A stretch of 43,923 bases of DNA from an uncultured Clostridia bacterium (GCA_944327465.1 CALVHH010000014.1:1-43923), one strand, 5' to 3'. Counted from the stretch's first letter, positions 1 to 7,905 are shown. Program-made: numbers and translations. Notes: generated by a model not told the origin, from the sequence alone.

Positions 1-30
1 TTTAAAGGCGGCATTTTGCCCGCTAAATCG

Positions 31-59
31 TTGACAGTAAGGCTCGTCGGGTATATAAT
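31..59 (+). promoter_or_regulatory. Sigma-A promoter of the MarR-DegV operon
   Basis: TTGACA at 31-36 and TATAAT at 54-59 are separated by exactly 17 bases, a full consensus match. The transcript should start near 66. An inverted pair, CGATA at 60-64 and TATCG at 71-75, overlaps the expected start point and may be the operator of the MarR protein encoded next. Confidence 0.8.
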
Positions 60-88
60 CGATATATCTGTATCGTTTAGGACTCATT

Positions 89-553
89 ATGCAGGATTTG
101 TTCGAAAGGTTTACGACCGCCATATTAAAATTGAATAAGCTCGTGCAGCGCATAAAGGTGCACGAAATGAAAAAATTCGGCTTAAAGTCGGTGCACGTCA
201 TGTGCCTTTACTACCTCAACAGCCGTCCCCGCGGCATAACCGCGGGCGAACTTGCGCGCATGACGCTCGAAGACAAGGCGGCAATATCCCGCGCCCTCGC
301 CGAAATGCGCCAAAGGGGGTATGTCGTGTACGACCCCGCCTCGCACAGCGCCGCTATAAGGCTGACCGAAGAGGGAGTGCGCCTCGCCGAATACATATCT
401 CAAAGAGCTGCCGCCGCCGTCGGCGCGGGCAGCGCGCAATTCACCGACGAACAGCGCGAATTTTTTTATACGTCGCTCATAACCATATCCGACAATCTTG
501 AAAGCTATTACGACGGACTGATAAAAAATTCAAAAGGAAACGATAATGATTAA
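89..553 (+). CDS. MarR-family transcriptional regulator
   Basis: A 154-residue winged-helix protein of the MarR family, the usual family length. An N-terminal helix for dimerisation is followed by the helix-turn-helix around residues 45-75 (GITAGELARMTLEDKAAISR) and a wing near residues 78-95 (GYVVYDP...AIRLTEEG). MarR proteins bind short palindromes as dimers and usually repress their own operon; the inverted repeat at 60-75, across the predicted transcription start, is a candidate site. The gene overlaps the next one, a DegV-type fatty-acid-binding protein, by 8 bases, so the two are cotranscribed and translationally coupled. By analogy with FabT, a MarR regulator of fatty-acid synthesis in streptococci, the ligand could be a lipid, but this rests only on the neighbour. 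The ribosome site (TTTAGGAC) is modest. Confidence 0.88.
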   Translation: MQDLFERFTTAILKLNKLVQRIKVHEMKKFGLKSVHVMCLYYLNSRPRGITAGELARMTLEDKAAISRALAEMRQRGYVVYDPASHSAAIRLTEEGVRLAEYISQRAAAAVGAGSAQFTDEQREFFYTSLITISDNLESYYDGLIKNSKGNDND

Positions 554-1397
554 AATTTTGGCAGACAGCGGCTGCGACCTCGAAGCGGAGCAGGCGCAGG
601 CGCTCGGCATAACGGTAGTGCCCTTCAATATCCGCTTTGACGATGAGGAGTACTTAGACGGAGTCAACCTCTCGCACGAGCAGTTCTTTGAAAAACTCAT
701 CGAAAATACCCGTCTCCCCCAGACGAGCCAGATAAACGAATTCACCTTTGCCGAAAAGTTTGCTTCGCTCACCGCCGACGGCAGTTCGGTCATAGCCATA
801 ACCCTGTCGTCAAAGCTTTCGGGCACATATTCTTCGGCAGTGCGCGCAGCAAAAAAATTTGCGGGCAAAGTCTACGTCGTCGACAGCCTCAACGCCTGCC
901 TCGGCGAGCGCATATTGCTCGATTACTGCATCCGCCTCGTCAAGGAAGGCAAGCTGACCGCCGCCGAGATAGCCGGCGAACTGTCGGCAAAGCGCGGCAA
1001 AATACAGCTTCTGGCGGTGCTCGATACGCTCAAATATTTAAGAAAGGGCGGCAGGATATCCGCCGTCGCCGCAGTCGCGGGCGAAATGCTCTCAATAAAG
1101 CCGGTTATTTCGGTGGTCAACGGCGAAGTAAAGCTCGTCGGCAAGGCGGTGGGGTCAAAAAAAGGCAACAACCTCTTGAACCAGCACGTAAACAACTGCG
1201 GCGGCATAGACTTTTCCATGCCGTACGTTCTGGGCTATTCGGGGCTTTCGGATAAGTTTTTGCATAAATACATAGCCGACAGCCAAAATCTTTGGAAGGG
1301 CAGCGTTGAAGAGCTTCCGTACTATCTGATAGGCAGCACCATAGGCACGCACGTCGGTCCCAACGCCATTGCCGTTGCGTTCTTTTCAAAAGGCTGA
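546..1397 (+). CDS. DegV family protein (FakB-type fatty-acid-binding), copy 1
   Basis: A 283-residue DegV/EDD-fold protein of full family length. Visible marks are the N-terminal ILADSGCDLE strand-loop, the Ser/Thr fatty-acid pocket motif LSSKLSGTYSSA near residues 85-96, the RKGGRISAVAAVAGEMLSIKPV region and the C-terminal GTHVGPNAIAVAFF. In characterised FakB proteins these residues hold the fatty-acid carboxylate while the kinase FakA phosphorylates it, allowing exogenous or recycled fatty acid to enter phospholipid synthesis. No FakA gene is in the window. The start lies within the end of the marR gene and has the ribosome site AAAGGAAA. Two more DegV genes lie near 31.3 and 33.2 kb. Family assignment is firm; lipid specificity is unknown. 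Confidence 0.9.
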   Translation: MIKILADSGCDLEAEQAQALGITVVPFNIRFDDEEYLDGVNLSHEQFFEKLIENTRLPQTSQINEFTFAEKFASLTADGSSVIAITLSSKLSGTYSSAVRAAKKFAGKVYVVDSLNACLGERILLDYCIRLVKEGKLTAAEIAGELSAKRGKIQLLAVLDTLKYLRKGGRISAVAAVAGEMLSIKPVISVVNGEVKLVGKAVGSKKGNNLLNQHVNNCGGIDFSMPYVLGYSGLSDKFLHKYIADSQNLWKGSVEELPYYLIGSTIGTHVGPNAIAVAFFSKG

Positions 1398-1427
1398 ACT
1401 CATCGTTGAAAAATCATGACGTATACA

Positions 1428-1462
1428 GACGCCGCGGACTGCAATTTGCAGTCCGCGGCGTC
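1428..1462. terminator. Bidirectional hairpin terminator
   Basis: Perfect 16-base arms (1428-1443 and 1447-1462) enclose a 3-base loop. It lies between the convergent DegV and DUF4085-like genes and is followed by a short AT-rich stretch, so it probably serves both. Confidence 0.8.
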
Positions 1463-1476
1463 ACTATTTTGCGTAA

Positions 1477-2406
1477 TTATTCGCGGTAATCGATATTGCA
1501 CTCGCACTCTATGCCGCTGCAGCGTATCGTAAGATAGCATAAATCGTTTTCGGCGAGCAGCATGTGCACTTCGCAGCCTTCGGTTGTTTTGTAGATCTCT
1601 TCGTAAAGCCACGTGCAGTGCCCCGTTATCTCCTGCCCGTCCGCTTCGTATGTCAGCGGCTCAAAGGTCAGCCCCTCGTCGCGCTCGGTCACGTGCGCGT
1701 CTTTAAAGGTCACGCGGGTATACGGCGTCTGCCCCTCGCAGGGGATAAAGTCCTCGCGTATGAGCATACATATATCCCCGCCGCGGCGGGTAAATTCAAG
1801 TATTTCGCCGTCGTGAAAGCTCAACTGCCTTCTTATCTCTTCGGGCGTGTCCTTCATCGCATCTTCGGCTGCGCCGTTAATGGCTTCAAACAGCCGCCTG
1901 TTGCGCTCTTCTTCGGCTTTCAGATCCCTATATACGCTTTCGGGCAGGCAGTCCATGGCAATCAACCGTGCGTCGCACGCCGTCTTCACCCAATCCGGCA
2001 GCCCTGCATATGCGTTTTCAAGCTTGGCGCGGTACATATCGGCAAAGTCGCGTATCGCCTGTCTTGCGTCAAAGGGCGGGCGCTCTTCAAATCGTTTAAG
2101 CCGCGCGGCGTAATCTCTTTCAAGTCCCGCCTTTACTTCTTCCATGGTGGCGGGCACTTTCAGCTTGCCGCTTGCCACATCGTATTCGGCAAAGTCCTCG
2201 GGCGTCAATTCATCAAAATTTATATCCAATCTCTCGGGCGGGGTGTCGTAAAGCTCCCTCTGTTCGTCCGCATACGCCTTCATTCTGTCCTTGCACAGCG
2301 CGGCTATGCGCTCTTCGGTGTACTCACCGTCGGGCACCTGCGTCATGCCGGTGGTGTAGTGCAGGTGCTGCATAAGCACGTACCAGTCCTTTGTAAAATA
2401 TTTCAT
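1477..2406 (-). CDS. DUF4085-like protein of unknown function
   Basis: A 309-residue soluble protein with no signal peptide or membrane segment. The reading frame stays open further upstream, but the start MKYFTKDWYVLMQ is chosen because AGGAGG lies six bases before it. The opening MKYFTKxWY and the acidic, Tyr-rich body resemble the DUF4085 family, recognised by eye only. The C-terminal half has a short beta-rich segment (LSFHDGEILEFTRRGGDICMLI onward) similar to the small ligand-like domains of uncharacterised Bacillota proteins. The gene stands alone on the minus strand between a terminator and the spoVT region. No function can be assigned from sequence. Confidence 0.75.
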   Translation of the reverse strand: MKYFTKDWYVLMQHLHYTTGMTQVPDGEYTEERIAALCKDRMKAYADEQRELYDTPPERLDINFDELTPEDFAEYDVASGKLKVPATMEEVKAGLERDYAARLKRFEERPPFDARQAIRDFADMYRAKLENAYAGLPDWVKTACDARLIAMDCLPESVYRDLKAEEERNRRLFEAINGAAEDAMKDTPEEIRRQLSFHDGEILEFTRRGGDICMLIREDFIPCEGQTPYTRVTFKDAHVTERDEGLTFEPLTYEADGQEITGHCTWLYEEIYKTTEGCEVHMLLAENDLCYLTIRCSGIECECNIDYRE

Positions 2407-2436
2407 GTCCGTCCTCCTAAACGTCGTATCCCGTAA

Positions 2437-2466
2437 ATTATATAACATTTTTCCGTCAAAAAGCAA
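2437..2466 (-). promoter_or_regulatory. Candidate promoter of the DUF4085-like gene
   Basis: On the minus strand TATAAT (2442-2437) is preceded by TTGCTT (2466-2461) at 18 bases. The -10 is perfect and the -35 fair. It lies about 30 bases ahead of the start codon. Confidence 0.5.
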
Positions 2467-2788
2467 CCTTCCGCGCATGCGTATTTTGCAGTTCGCCCGT
2501 TTTGTAATATTGCCGGGTTTTGTTCTGCATATTTTGTTGGGATTTTTAGATTTCATTTGTTTTCAGTTAATTATTTTCCCTATGATTTTTGGACTAATTG
2601 CCATGCTTGTTGCGTTTTTCACGATGCTTATTGTCTTAGTCTGAAATTAAGCGAAAACCAAGTCGGTAAGTTTATAAATACTTCTCCGGCTTTATTTTTT
2701 ACAAGTCGATAAGCGTTGCAGTTATCGTTTGGCGGTGATATGGCTTTTGTTAACGCTGATTTAAATGCACAAATTTGCAGCCGGCGGC
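2467..2788. other. Non-coding, AT-rich interval upstream of spoVT
   Basis: About 320 bases with no convincing gene. The part from about 2500 to 2700 is clearly richer in A and T than its neighbours and contains an open frame on the plus strand of hydrophobic residues, but it lacks a ribosome site and has no recognised family. It could be a decayed gene or a regulatory spacer. Confidence 0.5.
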
Positions 2789-2817
2789 GCATAAAGCGTG
2801 CAGTATGCGGCATACTT
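2789..2817 (+). promoter_or_regulatory. Candidate sigma-G promoter of spoVT
   Basis: GCATA at 2789-2793 and CATACTT at 2811-2817, 17 bases apart, fit the Bacillus sigma-G pattern (GHATR and CATNHTA) except for the last base. In B. subtilis spoVT is transcribed by sigma-G. A perfect 7+1+7 palindrome (2802-2816) overlaps the -10 and could bind a regulator. Confidence 0.5.
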
Positions 2818-2865
2818 GTGTTGTCAGAAAATTTTTCATGCCAGCAAGGAGGAATGCCAACAAAT

Positions 2866-3411
2866 ATGAAAGCAACGGGAATCGTAAGGAGGATAGACGA
2901 ACTCGGCAGGGTCGTCATTCCCAAGGAGATACGCAACACGCTCAGGCTCAAATCGGGCGACCCGCTTGAAATTTTCACCGACCGCGACGAGCTCATGCTC
3001 AAAAAATATTCGCCCATCGCATCTTTGGGTCAGTTCTCGTGCGGCACGGCAAAGAGTTTATCCGACCTTTCGGGTCATCTCGCCGTCATCTGCGATACAG
3101 ATGAGATAATCTGCGCTTCAGGCAGCGGCAGAAGGGACGTGGCGGGCAAGACCATATCTTCCGACCTCGACGAAATACTGAAAAACCGCAAAAGCTACGT
3201 TGCGAACCTTTCGGAAGGCGGCGATATAGTGCCCGTTGCCGAAGGCGAAAGCATGCCTGCCACGGCACAGGTAATAGTTCCCATCGTCGCGGGCGGCGAC
3301 TGCCTGGGCGCGGTGGCGCTTCTTTCTTACGAGCAGGGTGCAAAGATGGAAGCGGGCGCATGCAAACTCGCCCAGCTTTCCGCAACCATCCTTGCCAACC
3401 AGTTCGAATGA
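2866..3411 (+). CDS. spoVT: Stage V sporulation protein T, AbrB-type regulator
   Basis: A 181-residue protein matching SpoVT in length and layout. The N-terminal AbrB swapped-hairpin domain (MKATGIVRRIDELGRVVIPK at residues 1-20, then LRLKSGDPLEIF) binds DNA; a GAF-like domain follows (residues about 55-180, including LAVICDTDEIICASGSG and VIVPIVAGGDCLGAVALLS). SpoVT modulates sigma-G-dependent genes in the forespore. AAGGAGG at 2846-2852 lies 13 bases before this start and 1 base before an alternative in-frame ATG at 2854; the downstream ATG is preferred because it matches the family N terminus exactly. The stop overlaps the next gene's start (ATGA), so spoVT and the flippase gene are one operon, as in Bacillus. 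Confidence 0.95.
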   Translation: MKATGIVRRIDELGRVVIPKEIRNTLRLKSGDPLEIFTDRDELMLKKYSPIASLGQFSCGTAKSLSDLSGHLAVICDTDEIICASGSGRRDVAGKTISSDLDEILKNRKSYVANLSEGGDIVPVAEGESMPATAQVIVPIVAGGDCLGAVALLSYEQGAKMEAGACKLAQLSATILANQFE

Positions 3412-4754
3412 GTGACAAGGCGTACTTAAAGGGCGCGGCGGCGATATCTGCCGGCGGCATCGTTTCAAAACTGCTCGGCGCGTTTTACAGGATACCATTA
3501 CTTTCCTTACTCGGCAGTCGCGGCATGGGCGTCTATCAGATGGTGTACCCGCTGTACTGCATGCTGCTCACGCTGTCTGCAAGCGGACTGCCCACGGGCA
3601 TAGCGCGAGCCATGTCGTCGGGGCAGTGCACGTTTGCCGAACGCCCCGCGTTTTGGCTGTGCGGCTTTATGGGCGCGGCGGGCTGGCTGATAATGAGCGT
3701 GCTCGCCCCCGTCCTTGCGGCGGCGCAGGGTGAAGCCGAAGTTGCGCTCTGCTGCAAAATTCTCGCGCCGTCTGTATTTTTAGTGTCGCTCATCTCTGTC
3801 GTCCGCGGCTGCTTTCAGGGTCGCGGTTATATGCTGCCCACCGCCGTAACCGAAGTTTTTGAACAGCTCGTAAAGGTGCTGTGCGGCATAGCCCTTTGCA
3901 TGCTCCGCCCTTCGCCCGCATCTGCTGTCCTCGCCGTCACCTTATCCGAAGTCTGCTGTCTGGCGCTGGCGCTGGCAATGTACCGCAGCGCGGGCGGCAG
4001 CAAGGTGCCGCTCGGTTATCGCCCGTCCCGTTACTATCCGTGCATATTAAAAAACACCGCGCCGCTCGCCCTGTCCGCGATGGCGCAGCCCTTGAGCCAG
4101 CTTGCCGAAAGCGTAGTCGTTGTCGCCCTTCTGCGTGCGGCTTCGCAGGATGCCACCGCGCTCTGGGGCGTTTTTTCCGGCTGTGCCGTCACGCTCATAA
4201 GCCTGCCGGCCTCTGCCGCATACGGCCTTGCCGCCGCCGCGGTCCCCCGCGTCGCCCGCGTCGCCCGCGCAGGCGGTCGTGGCGATGCCGAACTCGCCCG
4301 CAGCCGCGTAACAAAGTCGCTGCTCTTCACGCTCGCGCTCGCTCTTCCGTCGGCAATAGCGCTCTTTGCGTTCTCGCCCTTTGCGGTGAGCGTCATTTTC
4401 TCGTCGCTGAGCGGCGGCGAGCGCTTGCTCGTGGTCAGACTCGTCAAAGCAATGTGCCTCTCCGCCGTCGCCATGCCGTTGGTGCAGACGTCTTCGGCGT
4501 GCCTCGCCGCGCTGGGCAGGGCGGGTCTCGGCGCCGTCACGCAGTGGTCAACGTGTCTCGTGCGCGTGGCGTTGTCCGCCGCGGCGGTGACGGCGCTGTC
4601 GTCCGTTACGGGCGCCGCAATATCTGCAAACATCTGCAATTTGGTTGCAGTCGCGCTCAATTTATGTTATATTTATGGGGTAAGAGGTGACAAAAATGCA
4701 CATAACTCTCATAGGTTTGGGAATAAAAGACGGCGATATGACGCTGTCGGCTGA
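3408..4754 (+). CDS. spoVB: SpoVB/MurJ-like polysaccharide flippase
   Basis: A 448-residue integral membrane protein of the MOP flippase superfamily (polysaccharide/PST and MurJ-like). It opens with SDKAYLKGAAAISAGGIVSKLLGAFYRIPL, the typical first transmembrane region of SpoVB, and continues as a string of about 12-14 hydrophobic segments rich in Ala and Leu. SpoVB is required for spore cortex formation, probably moving a lipid-linked peptidoglycan precursor. The start is the ATG that overlaps the spoVT stop. Position after spoVT and before yabN/mazG repeats the B. subtilis order, which supports the name. It is shorter than the Bacillus protein (about 518 residues). Its last 59 bases overlap the next gene in another frame, an unusually long overlap. 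Confidence 0.85.
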   Translation: MSDKAYLKGAAAISAGGIVSKLLGAFYRIPLLSLLGSRGMGVYQMVYPLYCMLLTLSASGLPTGIARAMSSGQCTFAERPAFWLCGFMGAAGWLIMSVLAPVLAAAQGEAEVALCCKILAPSVFLVSLISVVRGCFQGRGYMLPTAVTEVFEQLVKVLCGIALCMLRPSPASAVLAVTLSEVCCLALALAMYRSAGGSKVPLGYRPSRYYPCILKNTAPLALSAMAQPLSQLAESVVVVALLRAASQDATALWGVFSGCAVTLISLPASAAYGLAAAAVPRVARVARAGGRGDAELARSRVTKSLLFTLALALPSAIALFAFSPFAVSVIFSSLSGGERLLVVRLVKAMCLSAVAMPLVQTSSACLAALGRAGLGAVTQWSTCLVRVALSAAAVTALSSVTGAAISANICNLVAVALNLCYIYGVRGDKNAHNSHRFGNKRRRYDAVG

Positions 4755-6111
4755 ACGCGCTCTCTCGTGCGGGGCAAAGATAATGGCGCGCACTTCGCAC
4801 GGGGAGGCGTACGCCCGGCTGGGCGGGCGCGAGGTCGAATACCTCGACGAAGTGTACGCCCGTTCGCGCAACTTCGATACGCTCAACAAAAATCTTGCAA
4901 AGCGCGTGCTTGACGCTGCAAAAACGCAGCCCGTCGTCTACTGCGTCGACGGCTCCGTCGGCGAGGACGAAGGCTGCAAGATAATACTTTCAAAATGCCG
5001 CGACTGCACCGTAATAGAGGGCGTATCCAAAATTTCGCACATAAAATGCGCCGCCCGTCTGCAGCATTCGTGCGTGACGGCGCTTTCGGCTTACGATATC
5101 TCCTCGCTCAGGAGCTGTCCCGCCGCCGTCATATACGATTTGGACGACTTCTATCTCGCCTCCGAAGTAAAGCAGAAACTCACCGATATATTCGGCGAGG
5201 AGTGCGGCTGCACGTTTATCGAAGGCGACAGCGTACATAAAATAAAGGTCTACGAAATAGACCGCTTCAAGACCTACTCCGCCGACTGCGCGGTGGCGAT
5301 AGAGGAGGGGGAGTTTCTTAAAAAGCAGAGGTACGACTATGCCGACCTCGAGCACATGGTCGCGCTGCTCCGCGCACCGGGCGGCTGCCCCTGGGACAGG
5401 GCGCAGACCAACGATTCTATAAAGGGCAATATGATCGAAGAGGCGTACGAGCTCGTCGATGCGATCAACCGCGGCGACGACGACGGCATTGAGGAGGAGT
5501 GCGGCGACGTCCTTTTGCAGGCGGCGTTCCACTCCGTAATGAAGTCCGAACAGGGCGCCTTCAACGGCGGCGACGTGCTCACCCGCGTGGTAAAAAAGCT
5601 CATATTCAGGCACTCGCACATCTTCGGCGGCGACAAGGCTGCCGATGAGGGCGCGGCGCTCGGCGTGTGGGAAAAGAATAAGATGAAGGAAAAGCATCAG
5701 ACTACCTACACCGAGAGCTTAAAGGCAGTGCCCATAAATTTCCCCGCGTGCATGCGCGCCCAAAAGGTGGGCAAGCGTGCGGCAAAGAGCGGCATGGACT
5801 TTTTATCGCCGCTTTCCGCTTCCGAGCGCATGGGCGAAGAGGTCGTCGAGCTCTTAAAGGCGCTGCAGGCAGAAGATAAGGATGGCGTGTTCGAAGAAGC
5901 GGGCGACGTGCTGCTTTCGGCTGTCAACACCTGCCGTCTCGCCGGCGTCGACTGCGAGCAGGCGCTCGCCGCCGCCACCGATAAGTTCATAGCCCGCTTT
6001 GCAAAGTTCGAAGAGCTCGTGCTCGCCGACGGCAAGGCGTGTGCCGATTTGTGCGACGAAGAATACGATTGGTACTGGTTGCAGGCAAAAAATGCGATTA
6101 AAGGCAATTAA
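4696..6111 (+). CDS. mazG: YabN-type fusion of tetrapyrrole methylase-like domain and MazG nucleotide pyrophosphohydrolase
   Basis: A 471-residue protein of YabN type. Residues 1-215 form a corrin/porphyrin methylase-like domain (ITLIGLGIKDGDMTLSAERAL, later VVYCVDGSVGEDEG and VIEGVSKI). Two MazG modules follow: about 225-340 with GGCPWDRAQT and the metal-binding EEAYELVDAI...EECGD pattern, and about 355-460 with EEVVELLKAL...EEAGDVL. MazG proteins hydrolyse non-canonical or excess nucleoside triphosphates to monophosphates; the role of the methylase part is unknown. The start ATG 4696 is chosen over the in-frame GTG 4687 because AAGAGGTGA sits five bases before it. The gene follows spoVT-spoVB as in Bacillus, and dusB begins inside its last 20 bases. 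Confidence 0.92.
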   Translation: MHITLIGLGIKDGDMTLSAERALSCGAKIMARTSHGEAYARLGGREVEYLDEVYARSRNFDTLNKNLAKRVLDAAKTQPVVYCVDGSVGEDEGCKIILSKCRDCTVIEGVSKISHIKCAARLQHSCVTALSAYDISSLRSCPAAVIYDLDDFYLASEVKQKLTDIFGEECGCTFIEGDSVHKIKVYEIDRFKTYSADCAVAIEEGEFLKKQRYDYADLEHMVALLRAPGGCPWDRAQTNDSIKGNMIEEAYELVDAINRGDDDGIEEECGDVLLQAAFHSVMKSEQGAFNGGDVLTRVVKKLIFRHSHIFGGDKAADEGAALGVWEKNKMKEKHQTTYTESLKAVPINFPACMRAQKVGKRAAKSGMDFLSPLSASERMGEEVVELLKALQAEDKDGVFEEAGDVLLSAVNTCRLAGVDCEQALAAATDKFIARFAKFEELVLADGKACADLCDEEYDWYWLQAKNAIKGN

Positions 6112-7033
6112 AATAGGCGGCTACACTGCGCCGAACAATGTGTTTCTGGCTCCGCTCGCAGGCTATACAAACTGCGTGTTCAGGCATATGTGCTCTTCGC
6201 TCGGCGCCGGGCTCACGTTTACCGAAATGGTCAGCGCCAAGGGTCTGTGCTACGACAGCCGCAACACGCGCGAGCTGCTCGCGCTCTATCCCGGCGACGA
6301 CGGCATAAGGGCTGTGCAGATATTCGGCGGCGAGCCCGAATACATGCGCCGCGCCGCGCAGAGTGCCGAGCTCGCGCCCTTCGACATAATAGATATAAAC
6401 ATGGGCTGTCCCGTGCCCAAGATTTTTAAAAACGGCGAAGGCAGCGCGCTGATGGCAGATATCCCCCGGGCACAGGCGATAGTCAGGGCGGTGGCGGCGT
6501 CGGGCAAGCCCGTAACGGTAAAGTTCCGCACGGGTCTGGACGGCAAACATCTCATCACCCGCGATTTTGCGCTCGCCATGCAGGATGCGGGCGCTGCTCT
6601 CGTCACCATACACGGCAGAACGCGCGACAAGATATATTCGGGCGCGGTCGCGTTCGACGAGATAGCCGCGGCAAAATCGGCGCTCAGCATCCCCGTCATA
6701 GCCAACGGCGGCGTGTTTTCGCTCGGGGAGGCGGAAGAGCTGATGGGCAGAACGGGCGCCGACGGCATAGCCGTGGCGCGTGCCGCCATGTACGACCCGT
6801 TCATATTCTGTGCTCTCACCGGCAGACCGATGCCCGATAAAAAGTCGGTCATAGCCGAACAGATAGCCAAGACCTTTGAACTGTTCGACGAGCGGTTTGC
6901 CGTAGTATATATGCGCAAGATGCTCGCCTTCTACACAAAGGGCGTGCCCGGCGCGGCTGAAATGCGCCGCAGCCTGTTCACATGCGCCGACCGCCGCGAC
7001 ATCGAGCAGGCTTTGAACAGAATACCCATTTGA
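6092..7033 (+). CDS. dusB: tRNA-dihydrouridine synthase, DusB type
   Basis: A 313-residue FMN-dependent TIM-barrel enzyme that reduces uridine to dihydrouridine in the tRNA D-loop. Family marks: NVFLAPLAGYTNCVFR at the start, FTEMVSAKGLCYD, the catalytic Cys in DINMGCPVPKIFKNGEGSAL, TVKFRTGLD, the HGRTR motif (VTIHGRTRDKIYSG) and the phosphate-binding PVIANGGVFS...GADGIAVARAA. The chosen ATG lies inside the end of the mazG gene (20-base overlap); there is no strong ribosome site, so translation is probably coupled to mazG. A hairpin terminator follows directly. Family certain; assignment to DusB rather than another Dus subgroup rests on general likeness. Confidence 0.93.
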   Translation: MRLKAIKIGGYTAPNNVFLAPLAGYTNCVFRHMCSSLGAGLTFTEMVSAKGLCYDSRNTRELLALYPGDDGIRAVQIFGGEPEYMRRAAQSAELAPFDIIDINMGCPVPKIFKNGEGSALMADIPRAQAIVRAVAASGKPVTVKFRTGLDGKHLITRDFALAMQDAGAALVTIHGRTRDKIYSGAVAFDEIAAAKSALSIPVIANGGVFSLGEAEELMGRTGADGIAVARAAMYDPFIFCALTGRPMPDKKSVIAEQIAKTFELFDERFAVVYMRKMLAFYTKGVPGAAEMRRSLFTCADRRDIEQALNRIPI

Positions 7034-7037
7034 ACTG

Positions 7038-7076
7038 CGACGCTTTTTTATAAAAGGCGTCGTATTTTTGCATTTT
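7038..7076 (+). terminator. Terminator of the spoVT-dusB run
   Basis: CGACGC (7038-7043) pairs with GCGTCG (7057-7062) around an AT-rich loop, followed by two T-runs. Confidence 0.75.
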
Positions 7077-7100
7077 TCGGCATACATTAAGTTATATAAT
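7076..7100 (+). promoter_or_regulatory. Candidate Spo0A-controlled promoter of spoIIGA-sigE
   Basis: TATAAT stands at 7095-7100. No good -35 is present at 17 bases; instead TTCGGCA at 7076-7082 is, on the other strand, TGCCGAA, a match to the Spo0A box TGNCGAA. In B. subtilis the spoIIG promoter lacks a well-placed -35 and is activated by Spo0A bound there. The start codon follows the -10 by only ten bases. Confidence 0.4.
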
Positions 7101-7110
7101 ACCTATCGCA

Positions 7111-7905
7111 ATGGAGGTGTATATAGAGTACGCCCTTGCAGAAAACTTCTGCATGGACTTCTGTCTTTTATACGCCGCCAAAACGGTGTGCAAAAACCGT
7201 GCGGGGGCGGGCAGGATAGCCGCCTCTTCGGCGGCGGGCGCAATTTTTGCCGTGCTGTTTCCCTTAATGGGTCTCGGCGGCATGGCGGCGGCAGCCGTAA
7301 AGGCAGCTTCGGGCGCAATTTTGTGCCTTATTGCGGGCAGGTTTGGCGGAATAAAGCCCTATCTCGCGTTTACCGCCCTGTTTATGGCGCTCACATTTGC
7401 GCTCGGCGGGGCGCTGATCGCGCTCTTTTCGCTGGCGGATATTTCATATTCGGGCAGCGGCGGGGTGATACTGTCCTCCGTTCCCGTCGGTATTCCGCTG
7501 TTTTTCGCCCTGTCGGCGGTGTGCCTGGCAAGGCGAGCGGCGCAAAAATTTGTGCGCCGCAACATAAAGACGTCTGTCGTCTGCCGCATAACGGTGGGCG
7601 GGTCAAGCGTCAGCGTACCCGCTTTTTTCGACAGCGGCAACAGGGTATACCGCTTTGGTTCGCCCGTCAGCGTCATCCCGCCCGAATGTGCGCAAAAGCT
7701 CGTCGATGTATCGGGCATAAAAACTTTCGTCACCGTCCATACAGTCGCAGGCTGCAAAAAGCTGCCTGTATTCACCGCAGATAAAGTAGAAATAGACTAC
7801 GGCAAAAAAGTGATCACTCTACGGGGCGTCGCTTTGTGCGTCGGCAGCCGGTCCGGCGGGCGCACGGTGCTCCACCCCGACCTTGCGGAGGCTGAAAAAT
7901 GTTGA
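7111..7905 (+). CDS. spoIIGA: Sporulation sigma-E factor-processing peptidase
   Basis: A 264-residue membrane-embedded aspartic protease (peptidase family A36) that cleaves the pro-sequence from sigma-E in the mother cell after a signal from the forespore. The N-terminal half contains about five hydrophobic segments (residues 10-145). The C-terminal cytoplasmic domain carries the catalytic Asp in [11 protein letters not shown] (D174) and the following SPVSVIPPE. The N terminus [20 protein letters not shown] aligns well with Bacillus SpoIIGA, supporting ATG 7111, although no ribosome site precedes it (GGAGG lies just inside the gene) and the message may be leaderless. The end overlaps sigE by seven bases, the conserved arrangement. 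Shorter than the Bacillus protein by about 45 residues. Confidence 0.92.
   Translation: MEVYIEYALAENFCMDFCLLYAAKTVCKNRAGAGRIAASSAAGAIFAVLFPLMGLGGMAAAAVKAASGAILCLIAGRFGGIKPYLAFTALFMALTFALGGALIALFSLADISYSGSGGVILSSVPVGIPLFFALSAVCLARRAAQKFVRRNIKTSVVCRITVGGSSVSVPAFFDSGNRVYRFGSPVSVIPPECAQKLVDVSGIKTFVTVHTVAGCKKLPVFTADKVEIDYGKKVITLRGVALCVGSRSGGRTVLHPDLAEAEKC

Noticed and set aside
1564-2436. Plus-strand open frame of 290 codons opposite the DUF4085-like gene
   Set aside because: Antisense shadow: no ribosome site, no family likeness, and the minus gene has AGGAGG and a recognised N terminus.
2405-2644. Plus-strand frame of hydrophobic residues opposite the DUF4085-like start
   Set aside because: No ribosome site, AT-driven hydrophobicity and no recognised family; kept only as an AT-rich island.
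4990-5697. Minus-strand frame of 235 codons within mazG
   Set aside because: Shadow of a GC-rich gene whose plus frame carries all MazG motifs.
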